Source: Lentisphaerota bacterium (lineage in GTDB: Bacteria; Verrucomicrobiota; Lentisphaeria; Victivallales; Victivallaceae). From it: a DNA stretch of 64,000 bases. Numbering within the stretch: position 1 is the stretch's first letter; every line of letters begins with the position of its first letter. The translations under genes and the position numbers were made by a program. The DNA is taken from contig SUWD01000008.1 of the NCBI GenBank assembly GCA_015061685.1, forward strand, positions 1-64,000, in the 5' to 3' direction. Of this stretch, positions 54,601-63,072 are shown piece by piece. The notes beneath the pieces were generated by a model. That model did no database searches. It was given only the letters and a program-made list of their open reading frames with translations, and had not been told where the DNA came from.

Positions 54601-54720
54601 ATCAATATCGATCTTGCCCAGAGAGGAGTCGGGACCGGTTCCTGCGGACCGCAGACTTTGGAACAATATGAGCTGAATGAAAAGAACTACCGCTTTGAAT
54701 TCACTGTTTTTGCGGAATAA
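51631..54720 (+). CDS. lacZ: Beta-galactosidase, GH2 family
   Basis: 1029 residues, typical LacZ length and domain order: sugar-binding jelly roll (HIGGAESYLEVYLNGTFVGMG, DQWWMAGIYRSVWLY), two Ig-like domains around the GH2 barrel (FIRGVNRHEHN, AVRTSHYPND), acid/base Glu459 in WSTGNESG, nucleophile Glu537 in IMSEYAHAMGNS, then the small-chain domain (WFGRGPWENYSDRK). No signal peptide, so it is cytoplasmic. It hydrolyses terminal beta-galactosides from oligosaccharides. It is the last gene of the operon, followed by a terminator. Confidence 0.95.
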   Translation: MKISQKLYAMPELQELNRLPMHGAEIPFHDRETALTGEWKKSKYFRLLDGQWDFRLYRCPEAVPADFAAENFSDPEIFKLQVPSNWTLAGLWDKPVYTNIQMPFLENFELPEENPTGIYRKTFSVPASWLKRRTVLHIGGAESYLEVYLNGTFVGMGKDTRLPSEFDLTPYLKKGGNLLVCKVIRWSDSSFIEDQDQWWMAGIYRSVWLYNTGFSFIEDLYVNGDFDYENGKGLLHIENKSGFYSPAWSSKGPRDPMKLHLTLYDRCNEVLWDKEEVVSPLFRDEGYCTAIDAVFDNIQPWSAESPELYTLIVEFLDKGGKLLDCRRKRLGFRNIRIEGRDLLFNGKRVFIRGVNRHEHNMLTGKTLSLEDMLSDIKMMKQYNFNAVRTSHYPNDHRWYGLCDEYGIYVVDEANAESHALYHLLCRDPRWKNAFVSRGERMVLRDRSFTSIFCWSTGNESGNGENHIAEIRAMKALDPTRLIHHEGEVKKFWHQGANVMHSKMKWMNNFYDPMYPAPSELAEYSADPETDRPMIMSEYAHAMGNSSGSLCDYWDLIFSKTGLQGGFIWDWIDQGLLVKREDGKEMMAYGGDFGEKRHDFDFCCNGMISSDHRPHPGMFEFRHLVQPVKISWHDPEKLSFKLTNRRDFTTLQDLAGVWKMEVDGNIVLSGKIPDFSTVAPGESMDFLLPLKAGFSGREAFVTFEFYLAENKSWASAGTLIAHDQLELTGKIRLEFPAAKKSVTRPEIIEKDDTLTLVNGKTSIIINRKDGTGVMKRSGKIILTKLFECNLFRAGTDNDGIRGWTGQEHKPLAKWLNAGLDHLETIDCRMTFSGEQLRIAGKLTGRDPGAKISFIRKIKMLPDGSFCFIQEYKLPEKFPAMPRIGVTAMTAAGFEKAGWFGRGPWENYSDRKRSAHVGRYEASVSELHEDTYVLPQENGNRCDVRSLTLKSKKNTLHISAEIPFEFSVSHYTANDLYETLHQCDLVPRKETVINIDLAQRGVGTGSCGPQTLEQYELNEKNYRFEFTVFAE

Positions 54721-54736
54721 GCAGCACAATATTTCG

Positions 54737-54786
54737 AAAAGGGGCTGTCACAAAACCTCATGTTTTTGCAGCAGCCCCTTGTTTTT
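54737..54786 (+). terminator. Terminator after lacZ
   Basis: GGGGCTG and CAAAAC pair with GTTTTTG and CAGCCCC, followed by TTGTTTTT. Near-identical in design to the hairpin at 78-127. It also lies convergent to the GH130 gene and may serve both. Confidence 0.8.
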
Positions 54787-54858
54787 ACGGCAGATTTGAA
54801 ATCACTTCAATGAGATTTTATCGGGAAAGATCCCGGTCATACGCATTTTCGCTCCACT

Positions 54859-55929
54859 TTATTTGTTTTTCATCCAGTCACAGAGACGGAATGGTACAGT
54901 TGCTCTTTCGGCGATCCTCTCACAGGGAGTTATTTGAGCAATGACTTCATCCAGTGTGGTTTCAGCAAGACAGGTACACCAGTCTCCGGCACCGTAATAA
55001 ATACGCAGAACCTCATCATCTTCGAGGATGGCACCGCAGGGGAAAATGCAGTTTTCCACATAAAGATCATCGTTTCCGGTTTCATAAGGAGCTTCAGCGA
55101 GCATCAGCGGATTTTTGGTGATGCCGATCAATCTGGTCGGGTCATCCGGGGAAAAGAGTGCCGCCCCGGCGGCGTAACGTTTATCCCAGGAAAGATATTT
55201 CAATCTGACTTTTCTTTCCGGATCACTGTCAACCGCATGGAAAATAAGCAGATAACCGTATTTTGTTTTAATGGGTGGGGCGCCGCCGCCGATTTTGACA
55301 TTGGCATAAGGAACATCTTCCACGCCCAGAAGCAGCTCTGAATCGCCCCAATAACGCAGATCCGGAGAGAGACTGTACCAGATATGAAACGGTTCTTTGT
55401 ATTGGTTTGCCGGGCGTTCCAGACGCATATACAGCCCCTCTTGGGTCTTGAAAGGGCAGAGGATCATATTGCGTTGCTGGGGCATGCCCAGGCAGATACA
55501 GTCAAAATCGGTACCTTTACCCCGCCAACGGGCAATGCCGGGGCGTTCGGAGTGGCTGCCGTTGAAGCAGAAACTTGCATAAAGTTCCCCATCCAGAACA
55601 GTAAGGCGGGTATCATTGCACCAGAGCAGTTCTTCTTCCTGATACCAGAAATGGCACGGCTCTCCGGCGATAGTGAAGTTGATCCCGTCATCACTGGTTC
55701 CGAAACCGGTTCCCATCCATTCTGCGGGTGGATAATTTTCTCCGAAGTAATCGACCCGCGGTGCAATGTAGTATTTATCGTTGAGCTTGGCAGCTCCGGC
55801 ATTGAAAGCAAAGTCGGCAGGATAGGGAATATCGTTTTTGGTGAGGATAGGATTCCCGGAATAACGGCGGATTACCGGCGGAGCGGTGAATGCTCCGGTC
55901 GGAGCTTTTTTGACGAAAAAATTTTCCAT
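54859..55929 (-). CDS. GH130-family glycoside phosphorylase/hydrolase
   Basis: 356 residues forming a five-bladed propeller: RRYSGNPILTKNDIPYPADFAFNAGAAKL, TSDDGINF, ELLWCNDTRLTVLDGELYASF, KIGGGAPPIKTKYGYLLIFHAV, and a late IYYGAGDWCTCLAETTLDEV. These are the hallmarks of GH130, which phosphorolyses or hydrolyses beta-mannosides. It has no signal peptide. It faces the lacZ operon end-to-end across the shared terminator and may use products of the GH5-like enzyme (inference). Its own promoter lies in the AT-rich region above 55930 but no clear boxes were chosen. Confidence 0.88.
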   Translation of the reverse strand: MENFFVKKAPTGAFTAPPVIRRYSGNPILTKNDIPYPADFAFNAGAAKLNDKYYIAPRVDYFGENYPPAEWMGTGFGTSDDGINFTIAGEPCHFWYQEEELLWCNDTRLTVLDGELYASFCFNGSHSERPGIARWRGKGTDFDCICLGMPQQRNMILCPFKTQEGLYMRLERPANQYKEPFHIWYSLSPDLRYWGDSELLLGVEDVPYANVKIGGGAPPIKTKYGYLLIFHAVDSDPERKVRLKYLSWDKRYAAGAALFSPDDPTRLIGITKNPLMLAEAPYETGNDDLYVENCIFPCGAILEDDEVLRIYYGAGDWCTCLAETTLDEVIAQITPCERIAERATVPFRLCDWMKNK

Positions 55930-56282
55930 CTTTTATCATTCTCAGTTATTGTTTCATTTTTACCGGTTTGACGAACCACAACTTATGTGATATGTTTTAC
56001 ACGTTAACAAAAATGTTTGTTTATAAGCTCCTGCTTGGGTTTCACAAAATTTGAGACATTATCCATTCTCAATAAAAAATTATATTTCTTCCGCATAATT
56101 TCGGAGGATAACGGATATAATATACAGTTTTCAGAGAGGGAAATCCACGTGCCGGGAAATTTTTTTCCGGTATGTTGTGATAAGAGCTTGATAAAAGTAT
56201 TTGCAACAGTTGGAAAATTGTGAAATTTGCTGCGATTTTTTGTTGCTTCATTTGAGACAGGTGTTTACAGTGAAGTCCCATC
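55930..56282. other. Intergenic region upstream of the GH130 gene
   Basis: AT-rich and without a convincing gene. It should hold the minus-strand promoter of the GH130 gene; a TGTT-N9-AACA word (55993-56009) is a weak operator candidate. Confidence 0.35.
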
Positions 56283-56486
56283 GGCAACCCACAATCCCTT
56301 TTCGCCGGGCTGCCAAAAAAAATAAGCCAGTCGGATGACTTGCTTGGATAATAGTAGCCCGGGCGGGGATTGACGAGGAGCATTTTTGCTCCGAGAGCCT
56401 GAGCATTAGCGAAGGCAACCCACAATCCCTTTTCGCCGGGCAGCCAAAAAAAATAAGCCAGTCGAAAGACTGGCTTGAATTTTTTT

Positions 56487-56505
<19 letters not shown>
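56283..56505. repeat. Imperfect tandem duplication including the tRNA-Arg 3' end
   Basis: The block starting GGCAACCCACAATCCC at 56283 recurs at 56414, through TTTTCGCCGGGC, the A-run and AATAAGCCAGTCG. Both copies reach TAGCCCGGGCGGGGAT (56355-56370 and 56490-56505), which is the 3' end of the tRNA gene. The left copy lacks the rest of the tRNA and has a damaged terminator stem. The offset is 131-135 bp. Confidence 0.75.
56450..56487 (-). terminator. Terminator of tRNA-Arg
   Basis: On the minus strand AAGCCAGTC-TTTC-GACTGGCTT is followed by ATTTTTTTT; it lies a few bases after the encoded CCA. Confidence 0.85.
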
Positions 56506-56562
<57 letters not shown>

Positions 56563-56637
56563 AAAAAAGTTAACATTATTATAATATGCCTCCACTTGGC
56601 AGTTTTTTCAAGTCCTTGCCGGAGGAATTTCCATATT

Positions 56638-57417
56638 TCAGCGATTTCTGGTGTTTCTTACCGGAGGTTGTTCGATTATTATCAATTCCGGCTTGGGCTG
56701 GATCTCCAGCAATTTGGTATTATTGAAAACCGGTTCCGGCACATCTTTGCCGCTGAAATAGGATACGATCAGCACGATGACCAGCACGATGATTCCGATA
56801 ACGATCAAAGCGGCGGCAGCGAGGATGATCACTTCCAGGCGGTTGAGGAGTCCTTTGCGTTCATTATTTTCCTCATCCTGCTGAATGGATTCCAGAAGTT
56901 TTTCCGGCAATTCGCAGGGGATATTCCGCCACGGGCGGACGAGATGATCTTCTTCTTCGCCGGAAATATCGTAGAGATTGCATAATTTCCGCAAATAAGC
57001 CAGCACATACACCGGTTGCGGGAGTTTATCGTAGTCGCCTTCTTCCAGGGCAACGAGGTAATGGGCTCGTATTTGAGTGGATTTTTCCACTGCTTCCGGG
57101 GATAATCCGGCGGTTTTTCTTGCAGCTTTGAGGATGCGTGAAACCTCCATTTTATCTTCGGTGGAAAATTCCTCCGCTTTTCTTCTCCGGTGGAGGAAGT
57201 GCGGATTATTTTTCAGAGCCGGCTGGATTTTATTTTTCTCCGGCACTTTGGGTGCAACATATTTCGGCAGGGTAGGCGGCTTGATCTGCGGCCGTTTGAC
57301 CTCCTGTTTTTCCTCTTTTTTCACCGGGGCAGGGGGAACTGCGGTATCGGTGTTGCTGAAAAGATCATCGTTATCCGGCTCATTGGCGGAATTCATGTCA
57401 GTTCCAAAATCCAGCAT
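56638..57417 (-). CDS. RodZ-like HTH membrane protein
   Basis: 259 residues. A Pro/Lys-rich N-terminal segment precedes a HTH_25/RodZ-type helix-turn-helix (residues about 88-155: ILKAARKTAGLSPEAVEKST, YLVALEEGDYDKLPQPVYVLAYLRKLC). A single hydrophobic helix follows at about 205-232 (VIILAAAALIVIGIIVLVIVLIV). RodZ links MreB to the membrane and helps set rod shape; the usual large C-terminal periplasmic domain is reduced here to about 25 residues. It is encoded 12 bp after ftsK in the same direction. Confidence 0.8.
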   Translation of the reverse strand: MLDFGTDMNSANEPDNDDLFSNTDTAVPPAPVKKEEKQEVKRPQIKPPTLPKYVAPKVPEKNKIQPALKNNPHFLHRRRKAEEFSTEDKMEVSRILKAARKTAGLSPEAVEKSTQIRAHYLVALEEGDYDKLPQPVYVLAYLRKLCNLYDISGEEEDHLVRPWRNIPCELPEKLLESIQQDEENNERKGLLNRLEVIILAAAALIVIGIIVLVIVLIVSYFSGKDVPEPVFNNTKLLEIQPKPELIIIEQPPVRNTRNR

Positions 57418-57429
57418 AATTCATTCCCT

Positions 57430-60018
57430 TTATCCTATATCAATTCCATCAAAAATCAAAATATCCCGTTTATTGCCGCTCCCGGACGGAGGTCCGACAA
57501 TTCCTCGTTCCTCGAGCTGATCGACGATTTCAGCGGCCCGGTTGTAACCGATTTTCAGCCGCCGCTGGAGGTAACTGGTACTGGCTTTGCGGTCGAGGAT
57601 GACCACTTCCAATGCCCTCCGCATGGTGTCATCATCGCCGGGGAGCATGTGTCTTTGCACCAATGGTGCGATATCTGCCCGGTCTTCGGGGTCGATTTTC
57701 TCCATATCCTCATCGATTTCCTCATCGGAATCTTCAGTTTCTGCCAAAACGGTATCGTTGAAGTGCTGCGGGGCCTGATCGGAGACGAATTTAACGATAT
57801 TTTTGATATCATCATCTTTGACCCATGCACCCTGAACACGCTCGATCTCCATACTGGAGCTGGTCATTACCAGCATATCGCCCATACCGAGAAGTTTTTC
57901 TGCTCCGGGGGTATCCAGCACGACCCGGCTGTCCACGAGACTGCGTACCTGGAAGCACAAGCGGGTAGGCAGATTGGCTTTGATGACACCGGTAATGATA
58001 TTGGTACTGGGCCGCTGGGTGGCGACGATGATATGGATACCTGCAGCCCGTCCTTTCTGAGCGATACGGGTGATATTGGTTTCGACATCTTTTTTAGCTT
58101 CTGTCATCATCAAATCGGCAAGCTCATCAAGAATGATGACGAGGAGCGGCATTTTATCGGGAATGGGATTGCCCTCGTGGTCGAATTCCGGTTCAGCGGG
58201 GCGGGGACGGCTGTTGAATTCTGAAAGTTTTTTAACGCCGACACTTGCGAGGATGTGATAACGCCGATCCATTTCGTTTGCCGCCCACCGCAGAGCGATA
58301 GGCACTTTGGCTGAATCATTGATAATGGGGGTCAGCAGGTGGGGCAATTTTTTATAGGCATCGAATTCCACGATTTTGGGATCGACCATGATCAACCGCA
58401 GCTCATCCGGGCGGAAGCGGAAAAGCAAACTGACGATAAGCGAGTTTGAACAGACGCTTTTACCGGTACCGGTGGCACCGGCGACCAGCATGTGCGGAGC
58501 TTTGGCGAGGTCGAGGATAACCGGTTTGCCGGAAACGTTTTTGCCCAGAGCCAGCGGGATTTCCGCTTTGGAATTTTTCCACTCATCGCTCTCCATTATC
58601 GAACGCATGAAAACGGCTTCGGGTTTACTGTTTGACACTTCGATACCGACGACGGATCTGCCGGGGATGGGTGCGAGGACACGGATGCTTTGGGCGGCGA
58701 GATCCATACGGATATTATCCTGGATCTGTTCAACTTTTTTGACATTGACGCCGGGTTCGAGGGTGATTTCGTACCGGGTGACCCGGGGACCGGAGACGTG
58801 TCCTGAAACTCTGCCGGGGATGGAGAAATTTTCCAGAGTCTGCTGGATTTTGCTTTTAGCCAATTCGATGGCGTCGGAACTTTCACCGATGACATTGGTT
58901 CCCTGGGCGAGCATGGAGAGCAGCGGCAGGACGAATTCGCCATGTTCGCCGCGGATTTTTTCGCCGTCCTGCACGACTTTTTTGCCGACGTCGGGAATTT
59001 CTTTTATTCCGGCGGCAGAAGCGGGGGGAGCAGCTGCCGGACGGGAAGAATTTACCGGAACTGCGGCAGGAATGCTTGCCGCCGGGGGCGGTTCATCGGG
59101 GGGGAGCAGAGAATCATTTGCCGGAGAATCACCCCCATCGGAGTTGAATTCTTCTCCGGATTGGAGAAGTGCCTGCAGCCGGGAGAGTTTACCGGTTTTT
59201 TTTGGTGTTTCGATCACTTCCGGGAGGATATCTTCTTCGTCATCATTATCATCATCATTATCCGTGAGGTCATCATTTTCCTCCTCTTCTTCATACTCCT
59301 CCCCGTACTCCTGCAGTTTTCTGGCGGCTCTTTCCTCCTGATATCTGGCGATCCGGTCAAGGATGCTCCGTGAAATATCTCCGGCAGTGGAAATTCCTCT
59401 GGCGTGCAGGATTTTCCGGACGATCTCGTGCCAGTCGGAAATATAAAGGATGACGCCTCCGGAAATGACCATGATCCAGCCGACGACGGCGGTACCGATT
59501 TTGCCGATCCACTGGTAGAGATATCCGGCTGAAATTATATCGTAAGGGGGGGCGGCGAAAAATTGTCCGATAAGTCCGCCGGGAATTGCCTTTGCCGGAT
59601 CGGAAGCGGCATGACCGAGACCGAGATTGTGGGTGACATTGATGAATGTTTCCGGATTGATCGCCAGCAGGAGCATGGCTCCGGAAGTAATCAGGATTGT
59701 ACCGGTGAAAAAGTTGCGGAAACTTCCGGCACCGGGCAGCAGCAGCCGGAATGATCTCAAGAGCATCAGGATCACCAGAATATAACCGGCAATACCGCAG
59801 GCGTAGAGCAGAAACCAGCTGAAATAAGCCCCCAGAGCTCCGACCCAGTTCGCCGGTGGTGCGGAAATGCCGCCGCGGAGGGAATTCCAATCATTGGATG
59901 AGTAGGAAACGACAGCCAGCAATGCGAGGATCATTGCGGCACAGAGAAAGATGTTCCATACCCGGATATGATGTTTGTTCTGCGGTTCATCATCCGTCTT
60001 TTTTCTGGTTCTGATCAA
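57430..60018 (-). CDS. ftsK: DNA translocase FtsK/SpoIIIE
   Basis: 862 residues from a TTG start with GGAGA upstream; no suitable ATG lies before the membrane region. Four to five transmembrane helices occupy about residues 25-200. A linker rich in Glu, Asp, Pro and Ala follows. The alpha/beta motor has Walker A GATGTGKSV, the VDPKIVEF segment and LVIILDELADLM, and the C-terminal winged-helix gamma domain has YLQRRLKIGYNRAAEIVDQLEERGIVGP. It pumps chromosomal DNA across the division septum and activates dimer resolution. All motor motifs are intact. Confidence 0.95.
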   Translation of the reverse strand: MIRTRKKTDDEPQNKHHIRVWNIFLCAAMILALLAVVSYSSNDWNSLRGGISAPPANWVGALGAYFSWFLLYACGIAGYILVILMLLRSFRLLLPGAGSFRNFFTGTILITSGAMLLLAINPETFINVTHNLGLGHAASDPAKAIPGGLIGQFFAAPPYDIISAGYLYQWIGKIGTAVVGWIMVISGGVILYISDWHEIVRKILHARGISTAGDISRSILDRIARYQEERAARKLQEYGEEYEEEEENDDLTDNDDDNDDEEDILPEVIETPKKTGKLSRLQALLQSGEEFNSDGGDSPANDSLLPPDEPPPAASIPAAVPVNSSRPAAAPPASAAGIKEIPDVGKKVVQDGEKIRGEHGEFVLPLLSMLAQGTNVIGESSDAIELAKSKIQQTLENFSIPGRVSGHVSGPRVTRYEITLEPGVNVKKVEQIQDNIRMDLAAQSIRVLAPIPGRSVVGIEVSNSKPEAVFMRSIMESDEWKNSKAEIPLALGKNVSGKPVILDLAKAPHMLVAGATGTGKSVCSNSLIVSLLFRFRPDELRLIMVDPKIVEFDAYKKLPHLLTPIINDSAKVPIALRWAANEMDRRYHILASVGVKKLSEFNSRPRPAEPEFDHEGNPIPDKMPLLVIILDELADLMMTEAKKDVETNITRIAQKGRAAGIHIIVATQRPSTNIITGVIKANLPTRLCFQVRSLVDSRVVLDTPGAEKLLGMGDMLVMTSSSMEIERVQGAWVKDDDIKNIVKFVSDQAPQHFNDTVLAETEDSDEEIDEDMEKIDPEDRADIAPLVQRHMLPGDDDTMRRALEVVILDRKASTSYLQRRLKIGYNRAAEIVDQLEERGIVGPPSGSGNKRDILIFDGIDIG

Positions 60019-60138
60019 GGTTTTTTCTCCATAATTCCGGTGAATACTATTAGCTATAAAATATAATACCTGATACGCCGGATTGCAAGGGGGATTCCCA
60101 AAAAAAAAGTTTTTCTTCTCCGGCAGAGTTATTCCGGC

Positions 60139-60167
60139 TTGAAAGAAACTCTTTTTTGTACTATATT
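60139..60167 (+). promoter_or_regulatory. Promoter of the creatininase-family gene
   Basis: TTGAAA (60139-60144) and TATATT (60162-60167), 17 bp apart, located 58 bp before the ATG at 60226 and divergent from ftsK. Confidence 0.7.
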
Positions 60168-60225
60168 ACAAGCAGAACACAACACAGTGCTGTGCTTATA
60201 AATACCAAAAAATGGAGAAAACATC

Positions 60226-61077
60226 ATGAAACATTACCGTATGCAGGATATGACTGTCCGCGAACTGCAGGAGTACCTCAAAACCAATCAGACGATCATC
60301 ATCCCTTACGCTCTTTGCGAACAGCACGGATTTCATCTGCCGCTGGATGTGGATATCCGCAATGCTGAATTCTGTTCCAAAGCTCTGGCGGAAAAACTCG
60401 GCTGTATCACCGCTCCGGTTCTCAATTATACTTTCAGCGGCGGAATGCTTCAGGGTACGATCAACGTCAAACCCAATACCTTCTCCAACCTTGTCGGGGA
60501 AATCATCGAATCTCTCGTGCTTCAGGGCTTCCGCAATATCATCATCCTGCCCGGACACGGCGGCAGTGAAAGTCTGCTCCACCTCAAAGAATCCCTCCGT
60601 ATCCTCAAGTGGCTCAATCCGGCCCTGCGTGACACACTTATTCTGCTGACCCAGATCTGGGACTTCTCCCCGACCTGGACGAATCTTTTTGATACCAAAG
60701 ATTACCATGCCGCTGATGCGGAGACGTCACTTCTGCTCCATTGGTGTCCGGAAGTCGTCCGGGATGAGATCGTCATGGATGAGCCGGAAGTTGCCGAAAG
60801 ACTCCGTCAGGATCCCGACAGCTACCAGCTGCGTGAATCTTTCACCGAGCTGAAACAGGAAGTTATCCAGACCAGTCAACGCAGCGACGTCAAAGTCGGC
60901 GTGATGGGCTATCCGGAGCGTGCCTGCGTTGAGACCGGCAGAAAGATCGAAGCTGAATTTCTGGAAAATGCAGTCCCGGCAATTCAGAAAGCTATCGCCG
61001 ATGCCGACGAAGCCCGCCGTACCGGTAAACGCATCGTCCACGCTGACAACGTCCACCTCAAAATCCGTGCCATCTGA
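60226..61077 (+). CDS. Creatininase-family metal-dependent amidohydrolase
   Basis: 283 residues. The metal-site motifs are CEQHGFHLPLDVD (about 28-40), NYTFSGGM-QGTINV, and IILPGHGGSE (about 106-115), typical of the creatininase/FAPy-deformylase (MftE, ArfB) family. These enzymes open cyclic amides or cut formamides with Zn or Mn. No partner gene indicates the substrate here. It is a single gene with its own promoter and is followed at once by a 14-bp perfect hairpin (61078-61109). Confidence 0.85.
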   Translation: MKHYRMQDMTVRELQEYLKTNQTIIIPYALCEQHGFHLPLDVDIRNAEFCSKALAEKLGCITAPVLNYTFSGGMLQGTINVKPNTFSNLVGEIIESLVLQGFRNIIILPGHGGSESLLHLKESLRILKWLNPALRDTLILLTQIWDFSPTWTNLFDTKDYHAADAETSLLLHWCPEVVRDEIVMDEPEVAERLRQDPDSYQLRESFTELKQEVIQTSQRSDVKVGVMGYPERACVETGRKIEAEFLENAVPAIQKAIADADEARRTGKRIVHADNVHLKIRAI

Positions 61078-61378
61078 CTTACTTTCTTTTCACGAGAAAA
61101 GAAAGTAAGCAAAGAAAAGCGGGGTGTCGCGGCACGCCTCGTTGGGCGTGCCTTGATCGGACGCTTTTGGAAAAAGCTTGGCAAAACTCCGGCTTGGTAT
61201 GGCTCTCTTTTTACGGAAAAAGAGAGGTATTTGTAGCAAGTACCTCAAACAAGTCAGCAAAAGAAAAACGGGGTGTCGCTCTTTATGGGGGCGTTGCCCC
61301 CATACCCCCTGTACAGCAGTCTGCGGCAGTTTGTGGCTTGCTACGCTCGACAAACTGCGGTACGGAGTGTACGGACAC
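61078..61378. repeat. Hairpin-rich intergenic repeat region
   Basis: CTTACTTTCTTTTC/GAAAAGAAAGTAAG (61078-61109) follows the stop codon directly. CTCTCTTTTT-ACGG-AAAAAGAGAG lies at 61203-61226. Two copies of the GCAAAAGAA-ACGGGGTGTCGC family occur (61105-61132 and 61244-61280), the second closely matching 42254-42290. No gene is seen. Confidence 0.55.
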
Positions 61379-61519
61379 TTACGGACAGCTCCGGGGATAG
61401 TCAGCAGTCTGCATCAGGATTTGCTGACACAACGGGCACTGCACTTCTCTGCCGATAAGTTCTTCACTGATGCTCAACTGCCCCTGACAAAAAGGACACT
61501 GGATGATTTGGTCTGCCAT
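61379..61519 (-). pseudogene. Truncated duplicate of the zinc-ribbon start of the LRR gene
   Basis: 46 codons behind GAGGAA. The first 35 residues (with CPFC and CPLC zinc ligands) are the same as the start of the gene at 61627-63072, and the DNA match covers about 110 bp (61413-61523 against 62967-63076) with about one mismatch inside. After the copied part the frame continues for about 11 unrelated residues (MQTADYPRSCP). It may still be translated as a small zinc-ribbon protein. Confidence 0.7.
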
Positions 61520-61566
61520 TTTTTCCTCAATATTTACAATACCATAAGTTATTTCCATAAAATAAT

Positions 61567-61600
61567 ACCGGGAAGTGTTTTTTTTCAACCGCTTCCCGGT
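61567..61600 (-). terminator. Terminator of the LRR gene
   Basis: ACCGGGAAG pairs with CTTCCCGGT around a loop containing a run of A on the minus strand, followed by ATTATTTTA. It lies 27 bp after the stop codon of the LRR gene. Confidence 0.6.
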
Positions 61601-61626
61601 AAATAAAATATCCGGGGCAGGGATTT

Positions 61627-63072
61627 TTATCTCCGGATTACCCGGCAACCATCCGGGAAGGCATATTTTCCGACAGTACAGTTTTGAGGAATCGAAACAT
61701 CGGGCAGTTTGTAACACCATCTGAATGCCGATTCTCCGATGGCGGTAACGCTGTTCGGGATCGCCACACTGGTCAATTTGTTGCACCCCTCAAATGCCGA
61801 TTCTCCGATGGCGGTAACGCTGTTTGGAATCGAAACAGTAGTCAACATGATACAGTGTTGAAAAGCATTTTTTTCAATGGAAGTAACGCTGTTCGGGATA
61901 GAAACGCTGATTAGAGAAGCACATCCGGAAAAAGCTCCTTCTCCAATGGATTTTACACTGCCCGGGATTGTCAGAGATAGCAATTTGTTGCACCCTGCGA
62001 ATGCTCCTTTTGCAATAGAGGTTATTGAATTGGAAATCGTTGCAGTGTGCAGATATCTGCAACCAATAAATGCCGATCTCCCAATGGAAGTAACGCTGTT
62101 CGGGATGGTAATACTATTCAATCCACACCACCCGAATGCGAAAGCACCGATGGTGGTAACACTGTTCGGAATTTCTATGCCTGTTAAGTAGGGACAGGAA
62201 ATAAACGCTGATTCTCCGATGGTAATGATTCCCTGGGGGATGGCATATTTTCCGCTGAAAGCAGGTGGCAAATAAAGCAGTGTTTTATTTTTATTGTCCA
62301 ACAAAGCTCCGGCTGAATCAATTGTAAAAGCAGGGTGATTCCGGGCAATTTGAACTTTTTTTACTCCGGAAAATGCCCCGTTCCCGACAGAGGTTACATT
62401 GCCGGGGATTGTGATGCTGGAAATGTTGTGGCATCCTGAAAAAGCATTTTTTTCGATGGAAGTAACGCAGGAGGGAATAACGACCGAAGTGACATTTACC
62501 GGGCACTTGATCAGAGTTTTATTATCTTCACTGAAAGTTATCCCTTGAGCTTTGGCAGCCGCCAATTCCTGCTCCCATTTTTCGACAATTGCATTTTCCG
62601 TGGCGGTGCTTTCAGCGGCGGCACTTTCAGCGGCGGCACTTTCAGCGGCAGAATTGCTCTTTCCAGAAGACAGGGCGTAAATGATATATATAGCATTGGG
62701 GATCCACAGTATGAGCAATACTATTCCGCCAATGATAAAAGCCTTTTTCATCCGTTGTTTGAAAGACGGTTGCTGTGTTCCTGCCGGATTGTTGAAAACT
62801 CCTTGCATCTGCGGCGGCGGTGGAAATCCGGGTCTGAATCCGCCCGGAGGGGGCATTGGTGGAACCCCAGGCTTGAATCCGCCCGGAGGGGGCATCGGCG
62901 GCGGAGTCATTTGGGGCATTTGTGGTGGCATCGGCGGCGGTGCGGGAGTCTCTTCCTCTCCGATGATCAGGATCTGCTGACACAACGGGCACTGCACTTC
63001 TCTGCCGATAAGTTCTTCACTGATGCTCAACTGCCCCTGACAAAAAGGACACTGGATGATTTGGTCTGCCAT
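61627..63072 (-). CDS. BspA-type leucine-rich repeat protein with zinc ribbon and TM helix
   Basis: 481 residues from the ATG behind GGGGG (a longer frame to 63159 lacks a ribosome site). Order: N-terminal zinc ribbon (CPFC 8-11, CPLC 28-31); a Pro/Gly/Met-rich linker with PPPGGF repeats; a transmembrane helix (IIGGIVLLILWIPNAIYIIYAL); a short AAES repeat; then about ten LRR_5 units (TSIEKNAF, SVTSIGRSAF, SVTAIGESAF) running to the end. The cytoplasmic zinc ribbon and external LRR suggest a membrane-anchored surface protein. BspA-like LRRs bind host or community ligands in other bacteria. It is divergent from a Ser/Thr kinase gene. Confidence 0.85.
   Translation of the reverse strand: MADQIIQCPFCQGQLSISEELIGREVQCPLCQQILIIGEEETPAPPPMPPQMPQMTPPPMPPPGGFKPGVPPMPPPGGFRPGFPPPPQMQGVFNNPAGTQQPSFKQRMKKAFIIGGIVLLILWIPNAIYIIYALSSGKSNSAAESAAAESAAAESTATENAIVEKWEQELAAAKAQGITFSEDNKTLIKCPVNVTSVVIPSCVTSIEKNAFSGCHNISSITIPGNVTSVGNGAFSGVKKVQIARNHPAFTIDSAGALLDNKNKTLLYLPPAFSGKYAIPQGIITIGESAFISCPYLTGIEIPNSVTTIGAFAFGWCGLNSITIPNSVTSIGRSAFIGCRYLHTATISNSITSIAKGAFAGCNKLLSLTIPGSVKSIGEGAFSGCASLISVSIPNSVTSIEKNAFQHCIMLTTVSIPNSVTAIGESAFEGCNKLTSVAIPNSVTAIGESAFRWCYKLPDVSIPQNCTVGKYAFPDGCRVIRR

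Noticed and set aside
58376-59341. Long serine-rich open frame opposite ftsK
   Set aside because: It is the antisense of the FtsK coding region, has no ribosome site, and shows composition typical of shadow frames.
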